From contig CM034405.1 of assembly GCA_019925095.2 (NCBI GenBank), forward strand, positions 10,426,401 through 10,490,400: DNA of 64,000 bases, read 5' to 3'. A program made the translations under genes and the position numbers. How positions within the stretch are numbered: position 1 is the first letter of the stretch; every line of letters starts with the position of its first letter. A model generated the notes under the pieces. It was not told where the DNA came from. It saw nothing but the letters and a program-made list of their open reading frames with translations, and did not search any database. Source of the DNA: Dendrolimus kikuchii (lineage: Eukaryota; Arthropoda; Insecta; Lepidoptera; Lasiocampidae). This document shows positions 1-12,036 of the stretch, in pieces.

Positions 1-716
1 ATTTTGTTCAGAAATCCACATAGCAAATATTACTCAATGGATCTTGTTCAAACTGACAATCGTTGAAAGTACTTTTTGAGCTTTTCAAACTCAAATTTGT
101 TTAAAATATTCTACCACACTTCCAAAATTTGACTTTGGAAGCTAATATATGCCCAGTACCCACTTATTTGCATTAACAGTCTTTATAGAATATCGTTATG
201 ACCTTGAATACCTTACGAGAAGAGACTTAAATGAAGATGGAATTTAAAAAAATCAATCCCAGTCACTTTAATTTTTCACAGTTGCACTACATTGTGTAGT
301 GGCTATATAGATATGCCATTCGGTCAAATTTTAAACCTAGTGGTATTCCAGAAAATGACTAACATAATTATAAAAACTGACAAAGGGACAGACTGATTGC
401 ATATGGCGTTCGTTTGTGCTAAATAGCTCCGGGACCTCAATAAATTGCAAGTATATATGTGTAACTGAAAATAATAATCGAAAACGAGCATCTACGATTT
501 TGGTGTGTCAAAAAGCACATCATACATATATAGGATAGTTCTATGACCTCAAGTCTATCTTACTAATAGTTTTAATAATCTACCTCCACTGTATGGATAT
601 TTACAATCATGAGGGCTAAATAACCTTTTAACTATACCCTAATAATGAAATGAGTATATAGTAAGTAGAATTATCCAGACTTCATAACTGACAACTACAT
701 CAAATATTAGTGTTAA
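1..716. other. No gene; old repeat fragment at the left edge
   Basis: No coding region is supported. Roughly the first 110 bases resemble the segment at about 2470-2660 and another at about 51985-52150; all share a 'ttgttcaaa...cgttgaaagtatttt' type block or its continuation, so this is the edge of a dispersed repeat. The rest is AT-rich sequence with no recognised structure. Confidence 0.4.
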
Positions 717-880
717 CTAGCTGTTACCCGCGATTTCGTCCGTAAAAGTAGCCCACCTATGTTACTCCTTATAACATCAGCTATCTGCCAGTGAAAGTCC
801 CGTCAAAATCGGTCCAATCGTTTTAGAGATTAGCCGGAACAAACAGACAGACAAACATTTTAAAAACGGATTTTTTTATA
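717..880 (-). repeat. Helitron-like terminal fragment
   Basis: The reverse strand ends in a GC-rich block (CGCGGGTAACAG) followed by CTAG and a flanking T, which fits the 3' terminus of a non-autonomous Helitron (CTRR end inserted before T). On the plus strand it reads ctagctgttacccgcgattt, followed by the 'aaaatcggtccaatcg...acagacagacaaac' body typical of dispersed lepidopteran elements. Related ends lie at 2278-2281, 2920-2923 and about 54830-54855. Assignment to Helitrons is inference from the terminus only. Confidence 0.5.
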
Positions 881-890
881 TAAGTAGCAT

Positions 891-2085
891 ATATACTTTC
901 ATATGCATTTAGTACAAAGCTGTATTTTGACATTACAGACACTTCAATTTTATCTATTTGTATAGACAAAGCCCAGAATTTTAAGCAGAGTAGCTTCATT
1001 AGGAACATTGCTAAAGGCAGCAAGTAAAAACAACTTTTCTCAATCATCGGGAAAAGCTAAACTTATAAATTCAGCAGGTACAACGTGATATCTTGGTGAA
1101 ACTGCATAGTCTACGATGCGGCAAGCCGATGGGTGAACGAACTGTACGAGTTGCCGGTGTCCAAACCGGATAGCGGAGCCAACCTAGACGAGCAAGCCGA
1201 CACCCAACCAAAAGTCGCTGCATGAATGCAACACTGACATAGACTCGTTGTACCTCTAAAACATGTCCCCATTTAATAGTCGTCTTTTTCTGAAAGACTG
1301 TGGATTGCGGCCAGAAATTTCTTTATATTGTATCAGAATTAAAACAGAATCACAGTCCAACCAATCAATGATCTTTTATCTATTTTTTAGGGCCTTAAGG
1401 ACAAGAAACGATTAGAAATTTGGGAGACCAAAATTGCAGAATTTGTAGCGCATAACTCAACAACGCCAGGACCAATTTGGCCAATTCTTTTTTTTAAATG
1501 TTCGTTGAAGTCCAAGGACGGTTTTTACGGCAAGAAAAATTCAAATAATTGCCGGGAAAACCCTAAAGACCGCCCTTTTCTTAGAATGTAGAGTCAATTT
1601 GAACTTTATTGCTATTCAATAAAGTTCATATTAAATTACAAACTTCCAATCCAGTTTTCCAATCAGGTTTGAACCCTAAGTTCACCTCTTAGTTTGAAGC
1701 CCTCTGACAGACATCCCAGTCTGGATTTTTTTAGTGGGTCCCAGAAGGGTGGCCAAAGTTCGTGCAAGCGAAGATACTTTGGTCACCCGAGCTGAACCCC
1801 ACAAACCGCCCTATCACCAGGGTAACGGTTCTGTTCAGGAGAATTTTTTGCCCCAGCTATAAAATAGGTAGGAGCAAAAAACTGCCATATTCCAAATCTT
1901 ATTGACAGAACGAAGTCTGTCGGGTCCGCTAGTACTTCCATAAAAATGCAATCAATTTTTTTTTGGTATTCCAAACTTCTGAGCACTAATTTAAAAGATG
2001 TCAAAACTTTTTGCATTTGCAGCAGACTTATGTATTGTATTTTGCTCTGCTACAACATGCGTGGCTTACCATAGGATTAATAAAT
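891..2085. other. No gene recognised
   Basis: Only short open stretches are present. One runs without a start codon from about 1103 to 1213 on the plus strand. The block at about 1737-1940 reads like a dispersed lepidopteran repeat (an 'acagaacgaagtctgtcgg' type phrase), but no second copy lies in this window to prove it. Nothing else is recognised. Confidence 0.3.
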
Positions 2086-2089
2086 GTAT

Positions 2090-2281
2090 ACTAATATTAT
2101 AAAGAGGTAAAGTTTGTGAGTTTGTGACGTTGTAGGGGGTAATATCTGGATCTACTAAAGCGATTTTAAAAATTCTTTTACTGTTAAAAAGCTACATTAA
2201 CAGGGAGTGTCATAGGCTAACATGACGCTATATGCCAAAGGAGCGGGATAGAGCGCGAGTGAAACCGCGCCGAGCCGCTAG
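2090..2281 (+). repeat. Short Helitron-like element
   Basis: A roughly 190-bp unit starts with ctaatattataaagagg and ends with a GC-rich block (gaaaccgcgccgagccg) directly followed by CTAG and a T. This is the layout of short non-autonomous Helitrons common in Lepidoptera. It is in the opposite orientation to the copies at 717 and 2920. Confidence 0.5.
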
Positions 2282-2429
2282 TATATATATAGTGCAAATA
2301 TTATGTTGCAACTAATGTTGTCCTAACGAATAATAAAAATTGATAAGTGCGTTTTCCACCACTTCCACATTATGTCCATGGAGGATTCCCCATTTGAGAG
2401 TTCTTAGAGGCGACAAACATTTTTGTCAT

Positions 2430-2900
2430 TTTACTATGAAACTTTTGAAAAGCATTTAATTGAAAATACCCCATACCTCAAAAAACACTAAAAATGGGTC
2501 TTGTTCAAAGTAATTTTCGTTGAAAGTATTTTATAAGCACCACCCACTTAGATTTTAATCAGAATTTTTCACTTCATGGATCAAAAGTTGAGAGGGGGAC
2601 ACAATTTTTATGACAGACACGACGATCCCATAAAGTTTGTTTTTACCAGAATGGTTACGGAAAAAAGATAACTAAGAAACATACATCGTTACGATTTTTC
2701 AAGATCTAACCAACGAAACGCACAACGTGTATACGACGACCAAGTACAGCGGCATATAGATTACATAATTATTCCTACTAAACTTTATCCATATAGAACG
2801 AGTACAGATTTCCAGCGAAATAACTAACACAAAAACAGACAGACGGACGGACATGCAGATTTCATAAGGGATTCCTTTGTGCCAAGATGACTACGGCATT
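2430..2900. repeat. Dispersed repeat, one of three copies in the window
   Basis: The block 'gatcaaaagttgagaggggg...cacaattttt' at about 2580-2615 matches 'gatcaaatgttagagtgggg...cacatttttt' at about 52090-52125. The preceding 'cgttgaaagtattttataagc' matches the start of the window. The family is not identified. No open frame is present. Confidence 0.45.
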
Positions 2901-2919
2901 TAATTAAATTTATTAAAAT

Positions 2920-3165
2920 CTAGCTGATGCCCGCGACTTCGTCCGCGTGGTATTTATTATTCCTTCAAAGCTGTTTAATAAATTAAAGTTTTTTTAACTA
3001 TCCCACGGGAACTCTTTAATTTTTCGGGATCAAAAGTATCCTATATGTTGACCAGGGATATAAGCTACCACCATACAAAATTTCATTTAAACCGATCCAG
3101 TCGTTTCGGAGATTAGCGAGTACAAACAGACAGACAAATAGAGAAACAAAAAATTTGAAAAAAAA
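2920..3165 (-). repeat. Helitron-like terminal fragment
   Basis: The plus strand reads ctagctgatgcccgcgactt, then a body with 'gggatcaaaagtatcctata', 'cgatccagtcgtttcgg' and 'acagacagaca'. The reverse strand therefore ends GCGGGCATCAG-CTAG. It is the same family as 717-880. The flanking base is A rather than T, so the Helitron assignment is weaker here. Confidence 0.45.
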
Positions 3166-3246
3166 AACGAAATTAGTTCTATTTCACTTCTTACATCTGA
3201 CTTGGTTTTTAGCATTTTTTTTTCATTGTACAGAAATTCGACCTAT

Positions 3247-3282
3247 ACAATTTTATTATATGTATAGATATAATAAAATTGT
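3247..3282. repeat. Perfect 14-bp inverted repeat
   Basis: The arms acaattttattata (3247-3260) and its exact complement (3269-3282) are separated by 8 bases. The arms are AT-rich. The hairpin lies at the end of a repeat-derived stretch and may be no more than a transposon terminus. Confidence 0.6.
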
Positions 3283-3289
3283 AAATAGA

Positions 3290-4340
3290 TAATACAGTCA
3301 TATTTCCTATTGGAGTAACATGACAATTTTCATAATAATTTTAGTTCCCTGGAAGAATTTTGTAGAAACAAAAGTGAAGAAGCAGTATAACGAGCTATCG
3401 GTCGGTAAAGATTACACTAAAAATCATTCAGTGCTTTGAAAATAAAGTTCAATCATGGGAGAAGAATATAAGGAATGTCAACTACCCAGTAAAAATCTGG
3501 ATGGAATCTAAAGAGCTCCTTAATCATTATAAGTAGATAGTACCAGAGATCATTTTTCCCACGTTTTAATAGAAAGTATATCTACTTTTGAGAACGAAAC
3601 AATGACAAATTTAAAACCTTACATCATATCAAGCTCCCGGCGATTAAAAAAAATGTTTTAAATAACAAAACATGAAAGAGCGAGCGCAAAATGACTTCTA
3701 GCAATATCTAGTTATGTAGGGTGTAAAATGTTTCAAGCCATAATTACATTTTTAATGTGCGATTACCATTTCCATTCCACCACAGATTCTAAGACTAGCT
3801 ATTTAGAAGTGAAAATCGCAATCAAATGGACTCATTCTGAGAAATAGAAGACGCTGATATTTCAATATTAGATTTAAATTATTCTTTAAATAAAGTCTTT
3901 AAAAACCTCTGGAGTGCAGTTAGACGACAAAAAATTCTAAGACTGAATGAAAGCCGGAAAGAATGACGACAAAAAAGGTCAACATTCTGAGAAATGTCGA
4001 TTTACTAAGACCGACTTCGAAGAATGTCGTGAATCTACCTGCCCTTATTGTATTACCTGCAGTACATAATAAAGTATACAGTTATATTCTAAATCGAATC
4101 CCGTAAAATAATAGGTAGGGAATACTAGCAGTAGATATTAGAAAGTGAGTTTTTGACCATTTGTTGTTTGTTGCCTCCTTAGAGCCTTGACTGTGGCTTT
4201 TAAGAATAATTTTAGAAATAGAAATGAACATAGGTTTGTGGATAGTGATAATATTATCTCGAAAATATGTGAGTTTCTAGAGTTTCCTGGGATACGTGTA
4301 GCCGTCGAAAGACTCAATTTTTTATTTATTTATGCTACTT
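3290..4340. other. No gene recognised
   Basis: AT-rich sequence with no supported coding region. Short plus-strand open frames, such as the one ending at 4393, have no recognisable protein features and overlap a repeat end. Confidence 0.35.
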
Positions 4341-4344
4341 TCCA

Positions 4345-4460
4345 TAATATTTTTTTATTGCATAGCTGGCAAGCAGGCAGAGGGCTCATCTAATAGAAAG
4401 TGGTTACCGACGCCTATAAGCGTGTGTTACACCAGGGGCGAACACAACGCTTGGCAGCCT
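4345..4460 (-). repeat. Degraded CR1-like LINE 3' end
   Basis: 'tttttttattgcatagctgg...aggcagagggctcat...aaagtggttaccgacgcctata' follows the same pattern as the better preserved copies at 13540-13830, 27586-27835 and 57350-57590 (poly-T, ttgcaggagttcagcagac, gaaagcggttaccatcgcc). The poly-T on the plus strand means the element's sense strand is minus. Confidence 0.4.
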
Positions 4461-4984
4461 TTAGGATAGGATAGAGAGGATGGGATAGGGAAAGTGGGTT
4501 ATCGGAAAACTCACTTACAGTACAAAACAGGATAAATAAAGGTTAACTGTTTCTTGCCGATATTCTGTGAGACAGTGGTATGACACCGATTGACCCGGAT
4601 CTAAGAGTTGTAATCAAGATTCAAGCATGGCTCGACCACAACAATATGAAATTCTAGATGAAGTAGGCGAAGTTGCTGGAAAGGTACTAATTTCCCTGTA
4701 GGTATGGAATTCTATGCGAGGTGTGTGAATACGCTAGAGAAGTTTTAACTTCTCCATATAAATATTTAAGTCAGTTAATTAATTACATTTACATATTTAA
4801 TTAATATGGTTTCCCACGCGACTCCTGCGAAAATTTTAGATATTTATGTTTCGCGGAAACAGCAGATTTTCTTACGTTTATAATTAATTGTTTATAATCG
4901 TTGTGGAAAGTACATAGGTATTCGGTAAATAGGTTGTTGTAATAATATAGATTGTTATTTTTTCCAATATCAACTAATTAGATT

Positions 4985-5720
4985 CCTTGATGTTCTAGTG
5001 GCGCAGAGGCCCTGGAGAGGGGCACGAGACTAGAGCCTCAGGGAACTGAGGTTTGCCAATCGGAAAACCTCGACGTCGCCATGGTGGTATTGGAAGACCG
5101 CCGGCACCCAAGACGGGTCTCGCCACCATTGAGGCCCGTCCTGCATCCCTGGCATAAGAGACGGCACGGCACTTGACATTTCTGCTGAAACAGATCCTCT
5201 CGGGGCATGGTTGCTTTGAGAGGTATCCGTGTTGTACTAGACAGGCGACTGGGATAAAACTCTGTTCATCCTCCAGGTGTGCCCCACTTGAGCAGAGCAG
5301 CGTCACGACCGCGTAGCCTATACCGGATTCGATCTTTCGCTGGCGGCTGCTAGTATAGTATAGTCCGCACATTCGTCGGGATATCTCTCGAAACGGACCC
5401 CGTCTCCTCCTTTTGCGAGCGGCTTATGCTTGCTAAGAAAGAGGTGAAGCTGGAGCGTGAGCACATCTGCCTGCTCCACTCCTGCCAAAAGAGGAGGCGA
5501 CGAGCCGGAGGGCGTCACTAGACCTTTAGCCGCTGTGAACGGGCGACGCAAGTGGCTTCCTGGGGTAAGATTCTCACCTGCAGTTAATGCCGTTGAGGTG
5601 GGGGGGGGGGGAGACCGGTGTTGCGCATGCGTTCACTTCTACTCTCGTGAGGCCCGTTACACACTACCCCACGAGATGAGTCTCAAGACGTCGGGGACGT
5701 GGTTCCCCGACAATGAATGA
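4985..5720 (+). repeat. R1-like LINE 3' region with ORF tail
   Basis: A GC-rich island in AT-rich surroundings. At 5201-5245 the plus strand encodes QILSGHGCFERY, closely resembling QILTGHGCFDKY in the C-terminal part of the intact R1-clade ORF at 37618-39273. This precedes a cysteine-rich knuckle in those elements. Reading frames on either side are broken, so this is a degraded, 5'-truncated copy. The many overlapping short ORFs here on both strands are by-products of high GC content. Confidence 0.55.
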
Positions 5721-5747
5721 GGCCGTTAGGCTAACGTCTGCCAGAGC

Positions 5748-5925
5748 CTCGCGGATTGGTGAGACCTTATACCCGTAGCCCTGGCATTAGGGCGAAGGAC
5801 GGAAGATCGAAGTGTTTTAGTGGGTATCTCCGACTCGAATCACTCTATAATCCCAACCTGGTATATCCCACACAGCGGTTCTCCCGCGGCGGTAATTGCT
5901 CAAACGGATTTCCCTCGTTAAAAAA
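5748..5925 (+). repeat. LINE 3'-UTR type repeat, copy 1
   Basis: The block 'atacccgtagccctggcat...gaaggacgga...gttttagtgggtatctc' matches the reverse complement of 18400-18490. Two copies in opposite orientation show it is a dispersed element. The directly preceding R1-like remnant suggests it may be the tail of that LINE, which is inference. Confidence 0.5.
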
Positions 5926-5949
5926 AGGCTTCATAGTCCAGATAAACTG

Positions 5950-6040
5950 CTTAAGCAGAGAGTGCCTCTTGGTCAGTATTCGAACTCACGTCATTGGAAT
6001 GTGACGTGAGAGCTTTAACGACTAAGATACCACGATTAAT
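5950..6040 (-). repeat. Possible tRNA-derived SINE head
   Basis: On the reverse strand 'ggtatcttagtcgttaaagc' followed by 'gagttcgaatactgacc' resembles an RNA polymerase III A box and B box. No clean cloverleaf or body was traced. It could also be a chance match inside a LINE tail. Confidence 0.3.
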
Positions 6041-8050
6041 TTCGCCTTGATTATAAGACACTAAGAATAAGAATTATGCACACGAACCATTTCAGTTAAT
6101 GAAATAATTTTTTTTTTCTTAATTATCAATTTAATTGTATTTGAGATGATCACCATTAAAGCTTTACGAATGCTGCAATTGATGTTTATTTACCTGCCGA
6201 CTGATGAAAATACAGGCTTAAATAACGAATTGAAAAAAGAAATTAAAATATTACTATTTAAGTTCAAGGTCATTAGACTCCGAGTGTATCCCATAAATGA
6301 TTAGTAATGAAGCAGTTGTTTCATTAATATATAATACAACTGTAAATAATTTTTTTTAAAACAATTACGTACGTATAATATATGATTAATTATATTGAAA
6401 TTCTGAGTGCGTAACTTATGCCTCATTAAGTATTTATATTAATCGAACCAGAAAAAATCATCTAAAGAGGGCAAAGTGGCCCTTACCATAGGAACGCGTG
6501 AACCCAAGGCCCCAGTGCCCCAATCGACTGTGGGTCACTAACAAGGATGTATGAATGTATGACGGCGAAACAACTCAGCCCACCCCACAATGAACATGAG
6601 GTTTTGTTTATGTAAATATAAATCGTACATAAGTTTGATAAAACTTATTACGGTCAGTGATCCTAGAGAGTGAAAACATATTTCGTATGTTTTAACAACA
6701 GCGTCATGCTATTATCACAAAAAACATGATAAAATCCCAGACTCGATACGCGGCTATTACTACGGAATGCTCATGCCTGTTTTTTATCTCTTTCACAAAA
6801 TGATTTGCGTGACATGTGAGTAAAGGAGACAACACGTTCACCTTGGTGACTATTGAAAAAGGACAGTTAGCTGATCCACATTTTTTTTAACAGACAGCTG
6901 CTTCGAACAGCTGTTAACGCCGGTAGGTATGCTTGCACGAATTCAGCTGTATGAAATTTTAATTACTATAATGTCCAATTACCCAAAAATCATACACGTT
7001 CATCTTATAAACTGAATGTGATGAGAAGTGATAGTACGTAGTAGGGACTTTCTTAGGGGCGGCACAAATACAACTATTTTTACGATTTTTCAGTGAAATA
7101 TTAAATTTATTCAATAGGGCGTCCTCGTGGTATTTTTTTTTAATTACTGGATATTTTTTAATAATTTTTCCATTTGTTACACGTGGATAAACTAGACAAT
7201 GAAAGCGGCATGAAAGGGGGGTACCATTTTGATTTCGTCCTCCATGTTGCGAATCCTAAATGTGTAACCGTTCAGCGTACAAATTATATTTTACGAATTT
7301 AGAAGAAACGGAATAAGCCATTAATTCAATCATTAAACTTTAGTTTATTATAATCACAGCGATAGAATAAAACACCGGCCGGCCAATCGACGGACCTACC
7401 TTAACAAAGCTGATCGATGTTGTTGTTCCTTCGATATCTAAAAGGAGTATTTTGCATTTCTTTACGATATCGCTGATTTCATTGGTCTCATTCGCCATTT
7501 CTATGTAATAATAACAACTTTATTAGAAGCACTTTCGTTTAAATTCTGATTTTTCTTGAAAGAAACTCTTCCACGCTATACTTCTCACACAGCCACAGAA
7601 AAAGCATCGATTGCAAGAACGAAACGCCGCACGGGGCGAAAGCGAAAGACTGACGGAGATAGATGCGCAGTCGTATCGATGGTTACAAGAAGAGCGAAAG
7701 AGATGGACCATTTTTATGAAAGAGGAAGGGAGATGAGAAAACGGAAGGATACATATGAAGACAATGCATCCAAACTCACAGGAATAATAATGTATTACCT
7801 TATGTGAAATCAGAATTCTACTAAAATTAGTTTTTTATTACAAGTTAACTAAAAAAAATACTCATATAATTGCAGAATTCAATATAATGTTTCTATCATA
7901 TAGCTTTATTGGAAAACAAATTTAGGCTAGGTATGTTTTAAGCGACCGAAAGTTGGACCATTAAAGTAATGGACCAAACGTCATTGTTAGATCAGCCTAG
8001 ACAACACTATCTAGATAGATGTATAATGTTACATGATTAACATAAAAAAC
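6041..8050. other. No gene recognised
   Basis: AT-rich sequence. The plus-strand frame at 7556-7807 is arginine- and lysine-rich but matches no family I know and has an antisense open frame over it. A GC-richer phrase around 6470-6600 is probably repeat-derived. No exon-like conserved motif was seen. Confidence 0.35.
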
Positions 8051-8059
8051 AACAATAAA

Positions 8060-8190
8060 TGTGCAAAATATAGCAACTATTATGTTTTACTTGGCACTGA
8101 CTTCAAAATATTGTAGAAAGAAGGCGGTTCAATATTTATTTTTTGCTTTTTAGTTCAAAGTCGGTTTTGTTTTTGTTAAAATAAATTTAT
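8060..8190. repeat. Dispersed repeat, copy 1 (partner at about 14765-14890)
   Basis: Contains 'tgttttacttggcactgacttcaa' and 'ttttagttcaaagtcggttt'. The interval 14765-14890 contains the complement of the first phrase and a match to the second (ttttagtttgaagtcggttt). Family unknown. Confidence 0.45.
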
Positions 8191-8267
8191 TATTTACTTT
8201 TTTATTTGCGTAAGCACTTGAATAGATTTAGAAATAATATATTAAGCGCTTGTAGAAATTGTACTAC

Positions 8268-8720
8268 TGGCAGGCGCATACAAAGTTACTATCTCACTCT
8301 TCGGTGTTGACGCTCGGCAACAAAGGTTGTTCTCGATTTCCTTGCGATACACTCATCAGACCCTGACTTGGTAATTATGGGAACATCTGGGGTGTATATA
8401 CTCACGAATAAAGAAAAAAAATTGAAATCGGTCCACAATAGACGGAGAAATCGCATTACATGCATACAAAAAATATAGCGCCTCTAGAAATGTAATACCT
8501 ACAGGTGTATACAAGCTGTTTTTCCAAAATTTAGGCGCACGGTGTTCTTTTCAAAAGTAATAGTTACTTTCGATTTCCTTGGAATCCACTCAGCAGATCC
8601 TGGCTTGGTGAATATGGCACCACCTCGGATTTCGGAAGTATAGACTTATGAGTAAAGAAAATAAACTGAGAATCGGTTCACAATTGACGGAGAAATCAAG
8701 TAACGAACATAAAAAAAAAC
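8268..8720. repeat. Two tandem copies of a dispersed repeat
   Basis: Unit 1 (about 8268-8485) and unit 2 (about 8495-8720) share the same order of blocks: 'cgatttccttg.gat.cactca.cagaccctg.cttggt', then 'gaataaagaaaa', then 'atcggt.cacaat.gacggagaaatc', then an A-rich end. They diverge by many substitutions, so the duplication is old. No ORF. Confidence 0.5.
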
Positions 8721-8799
8721 AACATACATACTAATTGAGAATCTCATCTTTTTTGAAGTATGTTAAAACACACATAAATATACCTTAAATATACTTCGG

Positions 8800-8945
8800 T
8801 AAACATCGTCGAGGTTCGAAAAAATACTTCTTGCTTCATATTCCACAAGATATCGTCTGTAAACTTTATAAATTATTTTTCTTCCCGAACATTGAATACT
8901 TTATTAATTTTTTTACACTTTTCACGTATTTCAATAATTGTTTAC
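8800..8945. repeat. Repeat shared with 40726-40866
   Basis: The 145-bp block 'catcgtcgaggttcgaaaaa...acttcttgcttcatattcc' matches 40726-40866 across its length (aagatatcgtctgtaaac versus cagatatcgtgtgtaaac). The copy at 40.7 kb lies just before a transposase-like tail, so this may be a piece of the same DNA transposon. Confidence 0.5.
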
Positions 8946-9134
8946 ATGTTTAAAACAAGAACAAAAGAAATATTCTTCTTCTTTGTTTGGGATTATGACA
9001 ACAGCGCTGCGACGCCTCGAGAATTGATTTTATTAAAAAAGAAATATTACTAATACCTTTGTGTACATCATATATATGAAAGCCGAATGTTAACTTTAAA
9101 AATGTTGCTGTAGTGGAGAAAAAATAGTCCATTT

Positions 9135-9925
9135 CAGGACAATTTTGTCAAGCTTTAAAGGCTACCGTTAATATCGAAACTAAATTGTCATGCTGGCAAT
9201 AATATTATTTTAACATTTGCAACATTGCTACAAAATATAACTTGTTGGTTATCTCAAACTATTCGAGTAGGTAGGCGGGGTTTACGAAAAATGAAAATAT
9301 GTAAAACAATTTTTATTACTCAGTCAGCAATTTTCTTGCCTTAGTTAATTAATAATTCGTTTGAATGAAAACAATTTTCACAATTGCTTAATAGGAAATG
9401 TCTATTTATTTCCTAATACTTCCATGTCAATATTATTATTACGTGGTTCCCTAATAAAATAATTATTATTATTAGGAAAATAATTTCAATTCTAAATTTT
9501 TAAGTACATTATAATAATTACTATAAAGAACTTATGGCATCTCATAGCTTTTGTCATTAGGTCACAGGAACCAAGTTTTGCATAAGCTAAAAATGTCACT
9601 ATAAAGTATTTGTAGTTTAAATGTCTATATTTAGTCTCTTATCTTCCCGTGGGTAGAAAATTGACAAATTTGTAGTTTGTAAAATTTTAATCAGTAGTAA
9701 GCCAAATGAATGCATAGTAAGATAAAGATACCCAGCATCTGCAGTAAAGGTCGATCTCCTGTTTTGCTAACTCTACCGTGTATTTAATTTATAAAATATG
9801 TAGCATAAGTATCTATATTTAAGTTCAGATTCTACATCGCTAGATTAGGTTAAACTATTCTTTAAGTCTGGTTGTCGTTAAATAATGACAGGTAATGTAT
9901 ATATTTATGTACACTTAATGTACTA
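9135..9925. other. No gene recognised
   Basis: AT-rich, with short runs of TTA/TAA. Nothing coding or structured was identified. Confidence 0.35.
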
Positions 9926-9929
9926 TATA

Positions 9930-10015
9930 GTTATTCGTTAACGGCGTTATTTTTACGCTATAAATAACACGCATTTGGTCACAGTAAATATCTTTAACAT
10001 TATAGCAGGTGCGGG
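9930..10015. repeat. End fragment of a fold-back MITE family
   Basis: 'attcgttaacggcgttatttttacgct' to 'tttaacattatagcaggtg' matches the right end of the element at 49514-49940 (attagcggcgttattttttaacg ... tttaacattatcacaggta). A third copy lies at 15360-15580. Confidence 0.45.
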
Positions 10016-10338
10016 CCCAGCATAATAGTGACCCCAAAAATGCGCGAACTACATAATAATTCCTTCAATCTTGCGTTTTATATCTGTCTTTTTATATTAT
10101 AGCTTCAGATAAACATTCTAAGTATATTATGGTTAAAAATAAAACAAAACTTGTGAATAAGAATTTATTTACATTGAACTATTTTTCCTTATAACAATGT
10201 ACTTACTTAGAATAACAGTGTCAAAAAAAAAAAAAATACTATAAGAATACTTAAAACCCATAAGCGACAGTAATTTCTTAAGTTTTGTAACTAATACACA
10301 TAATTAAAATTACGTTTTAACGGTTTTAAGCGCGGCAT

Positions 10339-10480
10339 TTTATTTGATTTTTACTTCGACGTTTCAGCCACTTTTCAGTAGTCGTGATGACGGAAGACAA
10401 ACTTGACACTTTCACATCTTTGTGTTCCGTGATTATGGCTACTGAAGTGTCCGAAATGTCGAAATACAAATCAAATATAA
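10339..10480. repeat. Fold-back repeat with long imperfect arms
   Basis: The left arm begins atttgatttttacttcgacg and continues with ttt-cag-cca-ctt. The right arm ends with the complement (gtcgaaatacaaatcaaat). The arms are about 48 bp with a few mismatches, separated by a spacer of roughly 45 bp. Each arm contains a CTGA...GAAA(C/T)GTCG pattern on the appropriate strand. An (AAGT)n microsatellite follows at 10493-10510. Confidence 0.6.
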
Positions 10481-10511
10481 TAGTTAATAAATAAGTAAGT
10501 AAGTAAGTAAT

Positions 10512-12030
10512 AGTTCTAATTAAGCGACTTTAGCTTATTTGCCGCCGTACCTACGGTCATGTAATGGTTTATTTTCAATCAAAAGCAAAGTAAAAATGCT
10601 TTGAGACCATTAGTTATAATGAGCCTCAAACTAATAAATGTTTTAAATTAGTTATTACTCGCGCCTTTCAAGAAACGAATCTAAAATGGCGGACAAAACT
10701 TGTAACGATAGTTTGTTTGTTAGGTTACATTTTTTAAATATAGACCTTTGTTGTTAGAAAATAAATAGTAAGCAAGATATATAAAAAGCTGACTAAGCGC
10801 TAATCGGGCTTGCGAACCTAAGACTCCGTACATTTTTTCCTAGAACGTATAAAATCCAACGCCTATTTCTTAGCACATAATTAAAATAGAATATTGCATT
10901 GAGTAGTGGTTGAAATTCATTGTGGGGAGTCCGATGACACTTTAGATTTTAGTAGGTAAATTATTGTAATATGGCACTGTATTATTACAATATTCAAAAC
11001 ATTTTCACAATTTTCAACCAAACTTTTCAAAACATTTGCTCAAAAATGCATTTTAACGACAATCAAAAATTACGCACCATACAGCGGAAGGTGCGATAAA
11101 GTAAGTACTGTCACCTAAGTACCTATTTTACTTTGGCGAAAAAGAAATAAGAATTCCACCCTGGAGTTTCAAATTACGAAAATAAATGAGCCGAATAATC
11201 GAACCTCCTTTGAAGCAGTTTTGATCAATACATTTGTTTCATTTTAATACTATACAGATAATGAGATGAAAGATGTAGTTCTAATTTTCTCAACGCCAAA
11301 GATTGTTGCGACTTTCCGACTGATATTTATTTTTGCTTCATTATTATATTGTACTGATTTTTCGCAAATGTGTTGAAAAACGATATATAATACACGTGCA
11401 GTTGTTGTTTTTTACAAACTTATTATTATTTTTAAAAGGTGATTATAGCGTGTAAATTGTGTTGTTGTCTTTACTAAAATACTTTCTCAGAAGTCCCATA
11501 AATTGATAAAAGATTGCCAGAACTTAATAGTTGAAACGTTTTTTCATCGAAAAAAAAACCACTGTATTTATTTTCTTCAAATTCTGACGTAACATAGCAA
11601 GACAAGTAGTGAATTCTTAATTAGCTTCAACAAATTAAAAAAGTAAAAATATTTTGAACAACGAAAATCGTGTTGACCTGTATTATTTTTTTTGCGTGCT
11701 GTAGCGACGTGTGTGAGTAAAGACAGGAATAATGTGAGAGTGAGAGGGCATGATTAATGCCGCCATTTATGATTCGTTTTTATTGGCGGAGGTTATACCG
11801 AATTCTGCGCAATATCTGATTTAGTATTAAAAAGCGTCAATTGGGCAGTCATTTTGTTCAAAGTGACCATAAAGTTTAGCGCACACATAAAAATTATCAA
11901 ATTTGAATTTTTATTATTGTCTTTTAGTTGAGCGTCATCTAGAGTACAACAATCAATTAGTAAAAATATTTAACATTTTTTGCTCAGTCTTTTCGATATT
12001 AATATACTTATTTAGTGGTATTACTTCTCC
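10512..12030. other. No gene recognised
   Basis: AT-rich sequence between repeats. No open frame with a recognisable motif was seen, and I could not assign any part to a known repeat. Confidence 0.3.
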
Positions 12031-12036
12031 ATTTAT

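Noticed and set aside
4995..5720. Several GC-rich ORFs on both strands at 5.0-5.7 kb
   Set aside because: The sequence is an R1-like LINE remnant (QILSGHGCFERY phrase). The listed frames are not the LINE's own frame.
7523..7807. Arg/Lys-rich plus-strand ORF and its antisense partner
   Set aside because: No recognisable motif, both strands open, no splice context that extends it. Considered chance.
8268..8720. CRISPR-like or regulatory tandem array
   Set aside because: Only two diverged units of 220 bp with no spacer structure; it is a duplicated transposon fragment in a eukaryotic genome.
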